From Otis tarda (Eukaryota > Chordata > Aves > Otidiformes > Otididae), in assembly GCA_026413225.1 (NCBI GenBank), contig CM048553.1:20026501-20090500 (forward strand): DNA of 64,000 nt, in the 5' to 3' direction. Shown piece by piece: positions 46,572-61,600 of this stretch. Numbering within the stretch: the first letter of the stretch is position 1; each line of letters begins with the position of its first letter. Made by a program: the position numbers and the translations under genes. The notes beneath the pieces were generated by a model, which did no database searches, had not been told where the DNA came from, and saw only the letters and a list, made by a program, of their open reading frames with translations.

Positions 46572-49500
46572 CTGGAAAAAAATTACAAAAACAATTACAT
46601 GCATCTTTCTCTCTCCCCCTCCCTCTGTTTTCTAGTAAACCATGTAAATATGCAGTAGAAAATTAATCAAGACAAACAAGATCACTTAATACATAATGCA
46701 GAAAGTTCCTGTGTTGAAATTCTAACCATGCTGATTGATAAAAGTGCTCTCATCATTTGACATTCTACAGTTTCAGGGAACACAGATTGATTCAGTTCTA
46801 AGTTTCTGTAAAATATGTGTGATAAATCAAATATTTAGGTGCACTACAGACTGCTCAAATATTAACAGTAGCAGAATTTTTGGCTAAAATGCCTGTCTTC
46901 AACTTAGCCTGCTATCAGAGTTTGTTCTTTTAATGAATTACTGTAAAAGTTAAAGGAGATAAAGAATGAAGTATTGGGCTATATAACTGGACAAATACAA
47001 TACAAATGGAAAAATACTTTTTAAACTTTAAAGTACAATGTTTCTAAATAACATACATTTTTCCAAAAACTTAATTTTGGCAACTAAGGATTGCTTTTGT
47101 ATTTTCAGAAAAATATTGACAGCAAGTCTGAGGACAAAGTACTCAGATTTGCTGGTAGAACTGGTGATATTTCATTTATTCACAAACTAAAACTCCATCC
47201 ATGATCTACGAATGCTTGACTAACATTTCTGCTAGAACAGCCAACAAGTAAATGACTAAACATGTTAACATTAGTCAGACTCGTACGTTAGCAATTTAAA
47301 CAGGAAGAGTTCATACCCCTCTGTGAAGCCATTACTTCTGTTCATCTACATGCAGGGTAAAGTTCATTACATAGGTGGGGAAAAAACCCTACTGACCAGA
47401 AGCCCAGGACAAGAAGTAGTACCTGTCTATGAAACTGTTAGGCTCCACGTGCATTAGATAAGTGAGCTGTCAGCTGGCCAAGGAATATCAAGCATGGTAG
47501 CACTGAACTGCAGTTAGAGGAAGAGTGCCACAGGGAGTAAACAGAAGTAGAATGAACATGGTTAGATCAAAAAAAGCAACAGAACTGAAACGCCAGTTAG
47601 AAGGCAAAGGGTGGAGCTAGTTTGTCACTCATACAAATAATGACTTGAGAAGGCAGTGACAGTAAGAAGGTATGCAATGTTAAAATATCACTCGCCACCC
47701 AGCAATCCCTCTGAGCACAGGCAGTCAAGGGAGACTAATATCATCCAAACCCACACATAATATCCAAACACTGATGCATCTTAAATTCTCTGGCCCTATT
47801 AACTGTCAAGAAAAACGGAAGAGAAAACTAGCCAAACCCAGCAGAGAAAGAAGACGTGAAAAAACAGCTGAAGACACATTCTAACAACACTTTTTTCCTG
47901 ACTAAGGTTAGCGACTTCTTGTCATCTTCTCCCCAATCTCGTCATCATAGTGCAATTCTGTACCTGCTGCACATTTCTACTGACCTTTGTATCTTTTTCT
48001 ATTTACCACACCTTCCTGGGTCATCTTCCCCTCCTTTTTTTTTTTATCATCATCCCAAAAATCTACAGTTACGGCAAGATCCTAAAAGCGTTCACTTTGT
48101 TATGACCTTTCTCCAATTATATCCACCTCATCTAATTAGACAGTAAATTCTAGTGATCCTGCTCTAGATTTGTCCCTACACACCACCAAAATGAACATGA
48201 TTAACAAACACCCCTGCTACAGAGTCTACATTTAAATGTGACATAATTACAACCATAAAACCAAAACATACTCCAGGTCCTCAAAAGATCTTTTTTTTTA
48301 AAACTGCGCTCAATCAAAGATTTCAAGTTAATAAAAAGGATTATATTTTTGATCCTTTGTATTTTTAATGCATTAAACAATTAAACGTATAAAAATTCTT
48401 GAAAAATATCAGATTCTCATGCAATTATCTGGCTTCAGGAATAATTAATTTTAAGGGTAAAAATAATGAAATATCACAACACTTATGATCAAATCATAAG
48501 AGCTTGTCACCACAAATGCTATCACTTAGAAAATGTCCATGATTATGAGTGGAGAAAACAAAATTTTTGGCGACTGTCAAGCAGTAAAAGACATTTTGCC
48601 AGAAAGGTAAAACAACTTCAAAGTTTTAAAGCTACTGTAGGGTTTTTTTTCCTTAATTTTTCAAAATCTTACTTATTTTAATAACTGCAGAGTTTCTGCC
48701 GCTTCTATTTCAATGAAAAGGTTTATTCTTCCTCTTAAAAATAAAATTCTGGAATACAAGCAGATAGTTGTAAAATCACAGGCATAAAATTACTTCAAAA
48801 GAAAGACAAGCAGTAAACTAGTTTGCCAGGGAAATGAAGTAAGCTATTATTTGTTTCTAGTAGTGGTAGTTGTAGTAGTATAAAAAACACTCACTAGTTG
48901 TTGCTCTTGCAAAATATAAGACAAACACGACCTATCTGCACAGCCTGTTTGGGCTAAGTGTTTCCATTTAGCAATACCCTACTTACTACATAAAGTACAT
49001 GCACCTTCTGGAACTAGTCATGCAACCAACATATTACTCCATGCAAGTATTTGCATAAGAATTGTATGCTGAACATACAAATATATGCTTGATTTTCACA
49101 GCACTTCAAAAACACTTGCATAAAAACTATGTACATATCATATTAGAAAGCCAAGGAAGTACATATTTAAAACGTCTCAAACATATCAAGTCCTTTTGTG
49201 GCTTTGGGAGAGATAAAGAACTTTCTGAATCAGGATGGTATAATAAAGCAAGCCTGAACAAATCACTATAAACCACATCAATGCTTAAAACAAATGAACC
49301 ATCTTGAAGTCCTTCCTGAATTACTGAAAAGCCAAACAGCTATAGCATGTGATGAACAGCATCGTGTAATTTGTCAGAGGCATAAACAGCATGGTTAAAT
49401 ACAATCTTCAACATTTTAAACAGAACACAGTTCTTCAACTGCAGGTGGAGATGGACATGTAATGCTCCTCAGGTAGTCTTACTGCTTAACATCACTAACA

Positions 49501-51299
49501 CAGCTGCAGAACATGGTTTCAGGTTCTGACAGATAAATGCATGCAAAGCCTCCATTGCTGGAGTGAAAGGCTTCACAAAAAGGCAACTGCAGAAAAAAAG
49601 ACAACAAATAATTGCCTGCTTAGCATGGAAGGGTAGTACCATAGAGCAGGGAACACACCAGATCATGCAGATTGGAAAAATCTGTATTCTTTTTGCTGAC
49701 AATCAATGATGAAATAGACAACAGATGAAACAAAAAGAACATCAAGAATGGTGAAAAACAAAACAGCCTCAAGTCAGAACTAGCTGTGCAGCAACATGCA
49801 CCAAGTGGCACACAGAACAATTTTGGTGATTTTATTTAAAATCTCAAAAATAAGTAATTCCATGAGCAGAAGATTTAACAAAAACTTCTGGCTTTCAACA
49901 GTGTTGCATCTCACAGATGACACTGATACACTGAGCTTTCGCACCATGACTTCTCTATCTAGCTACAAAATGAATGAAGCAGTCCATTAATTAGTAACTA
50001 AACATGTAGAAAAATTGATTCAGTTTAGTTACACAAAAAAGAACATGTTCTATTCCAGTAGAATGTTAATAGTGGAAGAAATAGTTGTTAACACTATTAC
50101 CAAACAACACTATCTGTATTTTTGTTATTATGACATAAGCTAAAGTGAATCTAACACTAAACACAAGGAATAAGAACTAGTTATTGTGACACAGTTGTCT
50201 AAAAAGAGATGAAAGAAAGTTGTGTTTGAAATTGCTGACCTAGCAACAATATTTCATCTGAGACAACGAAACTACAGCTTGGATGCTAGGACCAACATAT
50301 TTCCTTCATAAAGAAATCTAAGAAACAAATAATCAAGCTGTTTTCCTGCTGCTGATGAGAAAAGTGGTAGAGTTCACTTTCAGACAGGTTTCTAGAAGAT
50401 TCTGAAGTTATCAGTTTTAGAAGTGCATGGAAGTGATAGTTATGGATCTGCAGCCTGATAACTAGGCAGCAGTGACTGGGGTCCTTTTTTCATAGAGGCA
50501 CAGCAGCCTCTGTCACAGATCAACAGTCAATATCCTCCTTTTATACAGGACATTCTGTGTCCTCTCCATGATGAGAAAGAAAGGAAAAAAAATGCTCCCA
50601 GACTCAAAGTACCCAAAGAATACATAACATTGGCCATGGCGGGGAAGAGGGAAGATACAAAATACAGGCACACACGTTTTCAAAATGGAACAACTATTCT
50701 AGCTTAGCTTCATACCTATTGACAGCAGGCAGACTGCTGTAATTACTCCCTTTGAAAATACTGCATAGACTGGATTTACAGTCAAAGACTAAAATGCTTG
50801 ACAAGCACCTTCACACAACTGAGAAACACCATTTGGCATGGCAATGTCACATATATGATGAATCAGTGATCTAACAACAAGCTCATCTCATCTTCATATT
50901 ACAGCAAAGACCTGAAGTCTGCTATCAAACTTCATTAAAATGAATTCCAAATCCTTGACAGCTCAGCTAGCAAAAGATGTTTAGTCAATCTCTTCTGCCT
51001 ACTTCTATTCCTATGTTCATGATCCTGACTGTACAGAAATGTATTCAATATCAGGGTGGGGAGTGAAGGATCAGAACTGATCTATCTAGCTACGAAAATG
51101 GTCTTCTACTCTGTTCCACTAGTCCCACCTGCTATAGTGAACAATGTTATTTTATACTTGATCCCACATTCATTAATGACCACACATGTCAGCAGAGTTA
51201 CAAAACTCACTCTTTAATAAACTGTAACAGTGAGGAATACATATACTAGTTAACTAACATGAAATAACACATATAAGTTGCTTAAACCAAGCTCAGTCA

Positions 51300-51930
51300 C
51301 AGAATAATAAAATCATAAATGGTTTGGGCTGGAAGGGACCTTTAAAGGTCATATAGTCCAACCCTCCTGCAAGGAGCAGGGACATCTCCAACTAGATCAC
51401 GTTGCTCAGAGCCTCATCCAGCCTGGCCTTGAACGTTTCCAGGGATGGGGCTTCCACCACCTCTCTGGGCAACCTGTTCCAGTGTTCCACCATCCTCATT
51501 GTAAAAATTTCTTTCGTAGTATCTAACCTAAATCTACCTCCCTCTATTTTGAAACCATTACCCCTTGTCCTGTCACAACAGGCCCTACTGAAGTTTCTCC
51601 TCGTCTTTCCTGTAGGCCCCCTTTAGGTACTGGAAGACCGCTATCAGGTCTTCTCCAGGCTGAACGGCCCCAACTCTCTCAGCCTGTCCTCATAGTAAAG
51701 GTGCTCCAGCCCTCTTATCTTCATGGCCCTCCTCTGGACCCTCTCCAACTGGTCCACGTCCTTCTTATGTTGGGGGCTCCAGAACTGGACACAGTACTGC
51801 AGGTGTGATCTCACAAGAGCGGAGTAGAAGGGGAGAATCACCTCCCTCGACCTGCTGGCCATGCTTCTTTTGATGTAGCCCAGGATGCGGTTGGCTTTCT
51901 GGGCTGCAAGCGCACATCGCCAGCTCATGT
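51300..51930 (-). repeat. 5'-truncated CR1 LINE with broken reverse-transcriptase end
   Basis: The 3' end is at about 51300 ('aaatggtttgggctggaagg' and 'gacctttaaaggtc' on +, the reversed CR1 terminus) and the body runs to about 51930. The - strand encodes the last part of the CR1 reverse transcriptase, including [20 protein letters not shown] and [20 protein letters not shown], then [16 protein letters not shown]. After FSLEK the frame meets a stop at about 51644, apparently because a short stretch present in other CR1 copies is missing. The copy is far better preserved than the fossils at 8290 and 44850, lacks the endonuclease and most of the polymerase, and cannot be mobile. It is oriented with MLLT10 transcription. 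Confidence 0.93.
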
Positions 51931-54900
51931 TGATAACTGCTTGTTTAAGGTTCACACATATAATTAATTCACATTTATGAAATGAGATATATTAAGCATT
52001 TCTTGCTTGTTCTAGTCTGATTGAAGTACTCTTCTAGAATAAGAGCAGTAAGATAAAGAGCTCCATGATCGTATCTCAGACATATATGCTCAGAACTACA
52101 GGACAGACCTGTAGTTCAAGTGTGTCACAGCACAGAAGGATCTTTGCAAGAGAAAGTTAGACAGATATGGAAAAACAACAGAAAAATAAAGATCTTAACT
52201 TTTATTTAGATGTTCACTTTTGTCATAGTGAACCAAGACATATGAGCCTAAGTTGAATGACATACTAAAAACAACACAGTTTTAGGCTCACTAAAGAATA
52301 CTCCTGGGTAGGAGTATGACACTTGTGATCTACTTTTCTTAATGATTTCCAGGGAGAACTTAATGTGTTTGCTTAAGATCTCCAAAAACCTACCACAGCT
52401 CCAAACCATTCTGACAGCAATCTATCTCAGCGCTGAAATGGTGAGTCACTGGAAGCACTAGATTCTTCTTCCTTACTAACATAATATAGTCTTTTACAGG
52501 AGTTTCTACTTCAAAAGTTCTCTCTCTTTCGGATTCCAGTGATCTTATCTGAAGGTATGCTGCAAGACGTTTGATCGAACCAGAATTTTCAAAAAGAGAG
52601 AGAGAGTCTAACAACTAACAACAGCAATTCTGTTGTGATTTGTTATTTCTGGTGGTGGGGAACAGCTGTTGCCTGAACTGCTGAAAGTCTGCACATAGCT
52701 GTCATTAGCAACAACTAAAGCTTCAAAGTTGTATTCCAGAAACTCATGGTCAGGTAGTTAATATTACAACTTAAGGTTGCAATATTTGACAACTGAACAA
52801 TAACACTTCATTATTCAATACTCTGCAAAAATGGGCAAAAATAACTATTTCAGGATGACTTCTCTTGTTAGTTTGTTTTTTTTTTTTAATTTATATGGTT
52901 TAGCTCAGTGCTACTGTCCCCACGCTTCAATGCAGGCAGATACCTTTTTATCAACACTGTAAAAGTCTGCCCAAATTGGGCTAGATTTAAAAATTTTAAC
53001 TTGTTCATGCTCAGTAGAGATTCTGTCTAGTTTAGGTTATCTTGTTAAAAAAATCATACTATATATACTAAATTCTGCTGGAGGCCAAGGCTACAGAATT
53101 GAAAATTTTCTTAGGAAATATGTTGTTTTCTAAAGTTGATGACAGTGCTAGGACTGGCATGATGGATGTCTGTTCTGTGCTACGACTCTCCTCACTGCAA
53201 CTCACAAATCAGCATAAGATGGAACAAGCAAAAACAGGGACCTGAAAACAGAAACAAGAGTAAGAAATAAAATAGACAGAAGACAGAATGAGTGAGATCA
53301 GAAGTAGCCACAGAAAGGCTACAACCAACCCTTAAAATTTACAGCCAGCTCTAACATAGAATTATAACATTCAGGTCACCACTCCCCATTAGTACATTTA
53401 AAGTATGCACTAAAATCATCAACAGATATGTATGTCTGTACCCCCTCCTTCTGCTTTCCAGTGGTAGGCCCATAAAAATGATGCAGAAGAGATGAGACTT
53501 CAAGGTCAAGCCAAAAAAGTTTGACTGTAAGGTCCAGAGTAAGACTGAGAAGGACAAAGCTATCACACAGCGAACAGCAGCAAAAACTTTACCCCTCTCA
53601 ACTGTAATTTTTCAGGTTTTTTTAAACAACTTTTTTAAAACGCATGAAAAGTATAAGAAGTTGACCATAAAACTGAGAAACAGAGCACCGAGCACTAAAC
53701 CTCTTACTGGCAAAACTGCAGTGTCCCACTTCTGCCTTGAAGTGTCTTGACCCCTTTCTATTAAGACAGGTATCTTTACGGAAAGATACAGCCTGAATGG
53801 CTCCGTTTCTAGTTCTCTTTTTTAAGTTCTCTTTTTTTTCTAGTCTTTAGCTATCATCTTTCCTCCTTTACACTTTGTCAGCACCAAAATCAACTGACAG
53901 GCTTCGACCATCACAATTATGCTAGCATAACTATCAAATGAACCTCCCTGCTCCAAACTTGCATTTGTCTCCACTCAAATCAAAACTCAGTTTTTTCATT
54001 TCGGTACTTGCTGACGTGCAGAACTCGGAGCAATGAAAAAACAAGCTCCCGATACACTGTCTCCATTAAAAATCTTACAGACAATTACTCTTTCAGTCCT
54101 CAACATCATCAGACTCATAATCTGAATATGCTGTTGGAGCAAACTATCTTCCTATATTTAAATATTTTTCTCATTCAAATACTTTATTTTCAGCCTACAG
54201 ACAATGGCAAGATCTTTCCTTGTTGTTCATATTACCAAAATATCTACCTGCTCACATTGATCTTACCCATAAATACGCTTCTGACAAAACAAGAGCATGC
54301 AAAAAAAGCCTCTGCAAGATGGGGGTGGGGGGAGGAACAAAGTAACCAACTAAAATCTTGCTTAGAGAAAAATGAGAAGGTAGGTAAAACACACACACAC
54401 CTTCCCCTCACAGATTAGATGACAAACACAGATTAGATGATAAATCTTGTCCAAACACTGTTCTAAAACAAACATGTACGTAACATCACGTTGTCCCATA
54501 TTATCGGGTCATACAAAGCATTACTATTGCTTGACAAGAAAGAACAGTAAGTAACCACTTTCCTCTATGCCCTTCCAACTTCTATGCTGGAGTCAGGAAG
54601 ACACAATCAGTTCAAAAAAAGAAGTGCAATGTGGAAAGAAGTCATCACAAATGGCGTTCCATCAATTTCTATTCTGCACTCTGTTGTGAACCTATATCTC
54701 TTCAACATTAAACAGCAAAAAGGCTCTGCTTATAAAACAGCAGAAACTCACCAAGTCCAAATTCAGCACACTTTGTCAGATACCCTTCAGATGTTTTATT
54801 TTTGTTCAGAAAAATGGTGAGCTTGCTCTCCTTCATCTCAAAGCTGGTTCAGAGCACTGTATACCTGGGAGAGTGAGAGGGAAACCCTATATCAAAAGGA

Positions 54901-55589
54901 AAAAAGCTAAACCTATTTTACTAAAGCAAAGTAAATCTAGAGAAATTTCAATATTTCTCACTACATGTAGACTATTACATATAAATTTCATGTAATTTAG
55001 AAATTATTATTATTATTAACAGACCCACCACTACAGACATCTGCCTAACAGATGTAATTCGTGGCTCAAACAGTGTGAAAAGCAAAGTCCTATAAAACCT
55101 TAATGATTGCTAACTTGAAATGCAAAGGACTTCACCATGCAAAGTTTAAACATTTAAATTATTTTGCATATGCTGAACTCCAAGTCAATAAAATTGACAA
55201 TGTATACAGCACTGCTCTTCCAACATAAACATACAGCAATAAGAAAATCACTCTATTTGGCTGACGCCAATGGATTTAAAAATTCCAATTTTATTAACAG
55301 ACTGCCTGACACCAATTAAATATAACATTGAGAAATAAACTTGATCATCTTCAAAACCAGCCTCATGAGAAGGTTTTAACCGTAAACATTCCCTCCTAAA
55401 TCTTTCAGTAACTTGTGAATATAGCTATAATTGTTTCCTACAAATGAACAAAAGCCTTGAAAAAGTAAACCACGTTCTACCTTAATAAGATATATTTCAT
55501 TTCCACTGGCTATGAGTGAATACAGAACTAGGGGTACAAAGCCAATACGGAATACTAAAGGGAAATGGCAATTAGATACGTTAAAGATT

Positions 55590-55658
55590 CGATATTGCTC
55601 CCTCTGAAATTGATAGTAGTGTTATCAGTGACACAAATGGGTAGCATTGGGCTGTCAG
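55590..55658 (+). repeat. fragment of ancient amniote repeat (family name not certain)
   Basis: The order 'gatattgctccctctgaaat', 'agtgttatcagtgac' and 'aaatgggtagcattgggct' matches the pattern GATCCTGCTCCCACTGAAGT...AGTTTTGCCATTGAC...CAATGGGAGCAGGATTGGG, which I remember as a very frequent repeat end in turtle and crocodilian genomes. Only about 70 bases are recognisable, so a chance match is possible though unlikely. Confidence 0.42.
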
Positions 55659-58600
55659 AACAAAGAATGGACAAAACAAAGCTACCTTCACACGGATTAC
55701 TTGCAGTAATTTAAGTAGTCAGGAAAGCAAGTGGGAGAATGCCTGAGGTAGACACCACTATAACACACCTATGAATGGAGTACAGAAGAAGAACCAGAAA
55801 TACTATTCACAAAATTAAAGAAAAGAATCTCAGAACTAGAATAAAACTGTTATCATTTTACTGTGCACATACAAAAAGATCATAAAAAGACAACTGAGGA
55901 ACTATTGACCTATCAGGCTCCTGCAGACAATCTACAAAGTTTTCACTCAAGTACTGAACAATTGACTCACTGCAGACCTGTATTTCACCCAATCCGTAGA
56001 ATATGCAGACCTTCAATCAGGCTTTTCCACAAAAGGCTATCCTTTGTGATAAATGAACCTCTGAAAAAGATTGTAATATAACTTACCATTATGTATGGTA
56101 TTCATCAACCTCGAGAAAGCTTTTGAGTTAGGAGAAAAAGGGCTTCATGTTAAGATCGTGTTTAACAGACGCACAAAAGAATATATGTATAGACAGGAAT
56201 TTCAGTGAACGATAATATACCTGAATACATCTTTCTTGTATTAGAGCTCTGATCATTTACAGTAGCTCAAATTGTAAAATGGATTTCTTTCTATCTACTA
56301 TAATTTTTAACTTATATTTCTTATGTCAGTATTTGTTAGCTTTTAAATGTTGAGTATAAGAACATTCTAGTACATGTCAAATAGCTGCATTCTCAAGCTA
56401 CTATTACAAATAAAAAGTCAAATACTTTCCAGCAGCAGCAGTCTCCCCAACAAAAGACTGATTTTAATTTCATTGTCTGCAACAAATTTAGAAACTTAAA
56501 CTGAAGCTGCCTTGCTAATTCTAATCACGAGGCATCTTCTTTTCCTTCACTGATAAACTGAGACAAGCTCAAGCAATCAAAAAGTTTAACGGAAAACAGT
56601 TGGGTCTCCTGGACTTCAGGGAGCTCAGTTGAAGAAGAACTCAAATGCATCCAGAGAAAGAATGTCCCACTAGTGGCACAACAAAGGAGATGCTCACATG
56701 AACTTCCTTTTCTTCAAGGGCTGGGGTTTTTAGAGAATATTGATCTCTGACAGTGAAGTGCCAGAGCACACTCACATCCTCTGCTGGGTAGCTAGAAGTC
56801 TCTGTAACTCAGCCTCCACAGCAACACAACACTTTTATGCCCAGTTGCTGAGCCATGGCAGTCATGCAGATGGCCCCATTCCTCCACTTATGCCACCAAT
56901 TCATTCATGCTTAGGATAATGACCTCATGACTACAAAACTATTTTCATTTCAATTTACTAGTTCACTCTCACACTACCAATGAACAAAGCCCTCATCTTA
57001 CATGTCTGGTTTGACAAGATGATCTCTGTCATACTTCCACGGGTGAATTTTCTACTTGCATCAACCTCTGAGGTCTGACTGTAGTAACTGTTCATGTTCC
57101 AACAGGGTTACTGTCTTTTATGCTTTATTTTTCTTTTCTTTATTCTCCCCACAACTGGCAGCTACTAAAGACTGCTGTCATAAGCCAGTTTTTAACTGCC
57201 AGGATCTTCTGAATGTCAGAATTAAAAAAAAAAAAATTAACAACAAAGACAATTGAAACTTTTGTATGGATACTAGAATATTACTAAACTAATTTAGAAG
57301 TCATTAAAAAATAAGTCCTTGCCTTTTACCTACTGTCTAAACTTGAATAATTAGCCAAAGTTACTTCCAGGGAAAACATTTCTAAAAATTAGAATATTTG
57401 AATTAAAACATTACAGACCAAGTATGTAATGTGAAAAAAATCCCAAATACTAATGCTTTTTAAATTTTGTGGTAGAGGAAAAAAAAAAACCACAATACAC
57501 AACATTTTGTATAATTATTGACAAAAGTGGATTGATCTGATAAAAAAGAAACTCATCCTTTTAATTAACCTTCTCGACAGTTTTCAGAGAACTAATAACA
57601 ATGTCCAAAAATACACTTATAATCAAAATTATTACTTTACAAGCAAAAACCACCTCACTAAAATGCACAGAGCGAATATGGCTGGGATCATAAACATTAT
57701 ACTACTGGGACAGATTCTGCCTCAGGTGCAGAGGACAAAACGCAACTGCTGTCTGCCACTCTTGAGAGCAGAATCATTTCACCCACACCTATTCTCCACA
57801 GCATTTATTTGATTGTGTCAGTTCATTCCAGTTATGCTCAATTTTTGGGCACAAGAAATAGCAGCCATTTTGATCTGCCACTGCTTTCGATATCAAGGAA
57901 AGCCCTTTTCAAATTTAAGAACCGTTGGGTAGGTTTTTTGAGGGGTTTGGGGTGGGGGTGGTTTTGTTTTTCTGAAGTAAGCTCAGCCCTACATAGCCTG
58001 AAGCAACATATTTTGCTTTTGTTTCTTTAAAATTGTACCACACAGGAGCTACCATTAACCCACACCGTCACACGCATTATCTTCCCAAGCATCACTCAGC
58101 TTTCAGAAAGTTTTAATGCAGAATACACTGGATATGTCCCAGTGAAAACTTTTTACTGTAAGATACACACTTCACAGACAAATGAGGAAGAGAGGCAGTT
58201 AAAGAGCTGACAAAACAATTCAGTCAGCAACATGGGGGTAAAACAAGTAGTTGCCTGCAATTCAAGACCATCCCTAAAAACAAAGTGAGAGGAACGAATT
58301 GCAGTAGAACCTCTTTCACCTGCAACTACTAAATTTGGCGGGAAAAAAAAGTCTTTTTAATATTCACAGTATACACATTCTTTAAGAGAAAAGTGCCAAT
58401 TTCAGGACACATGAATTATACTTGAATAGCCTTCTACTGTGCTTATCAGCATGAACTTTTCACAATAAGCATGTGCTACAATGGAATAAATATGTGAGAA
58501 ACGAATTCGCACCTTTCATTCTTACTTTGAAAGTCTATTTTTTTCTGGCAATCCTTAAGATTCCCAATAGGAAGTAGAAAGACTTGTCATGTGATGATCA

Positions 58601-61600
58601 AAAAAACACAAATACAGTATTACAAATTATCAGAAGGGAACAGACAACAAAACAAAAAGTGTAATTATGCCACTTTAAAAAGTCATGTTGCACCTATATT
58701 TCAAATACTACCTGCACTTATCGAAAAAGGATATAGTAACACTAAGAGAGATCTGGAAAGGGTAAGAAGGATATAGTATGAATGACAAAAAGGTATTAAA
58801 ATATCTAAGTCTAAAAAAAGTTATCAGAGGGAAATGACAGAAATTTCTCAATTATGAATACTGTAAAGATGCTGAGTATTTTTAATAACTATCCACTGTT
58901 TTTAGAGGAGTGTCAAAATATGATCAGCAACAGCTGCAAACAAACTACATCCTTTTACAATGCATAAAGATATGAAACTCAGTTCTCATGGTTCAGATGT
59001 TAACAGCATAAATGGTTTCAAAAATTATTAGACAAATTCATGGAAGAGATTGATTCACAGAAGAAACCAATAGCTATAGATATCCAACCCTGAGATGAGA
59101 TGCAAGGAATCCTAGTAAGAAAACGTCCTTTTTAATCTATTTCTTTTGAAACAAACTGTTCTAACACAGACTTAACCAGTTACATGATGAAGGGTCAACA
59201 GTAGATCGGCCTTCCTTGTGACTGATGTACCTTACTCTAGACTCCTCCCAAGCCTCAACTCAGAACAGAAGGAAAACTGTTCCACTACCACTATTCCCTT
59301 CCACACCCCATAAATTAGTAGGAGACAGATGAAAAAAGGTGTTTTATTCTGGAAGGAAAAAAAGAGCTACTGTCTGGGTTCCTGGTATGACTGCCTTGAT
59401 TGGCAGCTACCTCTTTCCTGACTTTCCCCGCACTGAAGTACCCTTCCAGCCACCTAGTTTGCTCCTGCAATGTACAGCCAAGCTATTGAACACCAACATG
59501 CTACGGTGTCAAGAAAGGTTAGGGATGGTGCATGGCAATCATACATGTAAAAAAAACTATATGCTGTAATCGCAGGACTACACACTGTTTTCCTTTCTTT
59601 TCCATCTCTGCTGCCTTATGCACTTTCAGTCTCGGCTGAATCCTTCCTTTCTTCATCTAATTCTTACTGTAGCTGCTATTGCTTCCTTTAAAACCTTACA
59701 ATTATTCTTCCTTAAAATCAATGCTACTCAGGAAGACTTTGTTATTTCCAGCTCATTCATCTCAATTATCTTCAAAATATCCCAGAATTGACTGTGTATT
59801 AATACCAACATCTGAGTTGCAATCCTTTTACTGTTCATTACTTGTTTTTAAGGGAATTCGTTATGCATACAAAAACTGAAGTTAAATTCTAAGCTTACCA
59901 CTACTCCCACAGCAGAAAAAAGGCCTAGTGACTTTGGTCCTTGAAAGGACGTCATGTGCTGTAACCAACCACTAAATCCTTCAGATTAAGAATTGGTTCA
60001 AAAACCAACCAAAAAAAGCAACAAACCTGCATTTGAGATTCTTATGTGAAAGCCGTATTAACGGCTTATTAATTGCTTTTTCATTTGGTTGGGAGGATGG
60101 GGGAATGGGGTCTTTTTTGGGTGGTTTTTTTTTGGTTGTTGTTTTTTTGTTTTGTTTTTTAAATCTACTTGGAACCTCTAGTCAATCTTATCAGGAAATT
60201 CTTCTCGTAAATGTTCAAAACAAATGATGGGAAATAGATATAAAACCAAGTCAAGTACTCAGGATTACTTATGCACAAGCCAGACAGGTTCATATTCTTC
60301 AGCTCTGTTTACAGCTTCCACAACTCAGGTTTCTAGAGCTATACTGGTCCAAAGCCATCACAAAAAGCCTTAAGAAGAAGTATTTTGCTAGGCATTTTGA
60401 CAGCACACTTTGTGTATACAGATACCTGTATATTTAACTCCTACAACACTTTTCCAATTACCCCTAATACTCCTGAAAGAGAGGTTTATTTGAGTAATCT
60501 TCTGGAAACACAGTGTTGGCTTATCTGTGCCAACTGACTGCATTTTATTTATGCTGGGGAGGTCTATTTAAAATAAGTCCGCATCCAGGTTGATGAACAC
60601 AAAGATCTTGTAGGTTTTAAGCAACTACTACAGTTAACCTTTCTAAAATATCAGGAACTGCCACACAGTGAAAAGGCACTGGGATATATTGTCATTTAGT
60701 GTAGCTGAGATGCATTTTACATCTAGACAGACACTGGATTCCACAGTTCCCCTTTTTTGAAGTGTTCTTAAGCACAAAAGCTACGTAAATTTTTGGTTCT
60801 ATCTGTAAAGCTGTCCCAACTGGTTCTTGCCATTTTAACTAGAGCTAGACATTTGGAATGTAATTAGCCACAGTGTATGAAGCTACCTGGGGACCGCCTG
60901 ACTTCAAATATGTCACTATAGAGAAAGAATTGCTGTGGAACACATGCCCCAGTGTGGTAACACGCGACACATGCAGTACCACACCCCAGCACAGACTATC
61001 AAGAACTTCAGAAAGCTACTGCTCTTAGTTTTATCACCTCCATGCAACCTGTTTAAGAAAGTAAAATAAATTAAGTAGGAAGGAAGCACAGGGAAATTGA
61101 GAGTTGATAATCAGACACACGGTCTGATTATATTTTTTTAAAAAGAGCACAGTGTACAGACAGTATAGTTCCTATACATCAACACAGGAATCTGTCCACT
61201 ATAAGTCTTAATGGATTTGCCCCCAAACAATATCTTTCAGTTAAAAGCTCAATTATTTCAAGGTAACTAGTCTGCCTTATACCACTACATTATGTTAGTA
61301 TTTGTATTTACATCTTTTGTTTTATTTTTAAAAATTTACAGGGGAATCTCAGAAATAACTATGATAATCAACAACAGCTCTAGACATCAGAGCCTCTTCT
61401 TATATAGAGGTTAGTCACCCTGATCATAATCCTGAAACAACTTTCAGTCAGTTGAACTTCTGATACAGCAGCTCTTCACATTAAATAAATGGAAAATTTA
61501 AATGCAAAGTACATTTCCTTCTGATTTAAGAAACCTGACTGTAGTGCTATCACCTCTGATTGAGAACAACAACAAAAAAATAATTTTACCATATGAATTG

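Noticed and set aside
48130-48175. Sequence resembling 'agattgtaagctc...gggcagggactgtc' of old LINE/SINE ends
   Set aside because: Only about 40 bases with many mismatches; too short to separate from chance without a search.
54008-54418. 136-codon open frame on +
   Set aside because: Low-complexity, intronic, antisense to MLLT10, no similarity that I recognise.
57705-57745. 'gggacagattctgcctcagg' similar to a reptile repeat word 'gccagattctgccctcag'
   Set aside because: Match limited to one 20-base word; no second collinear block was found.
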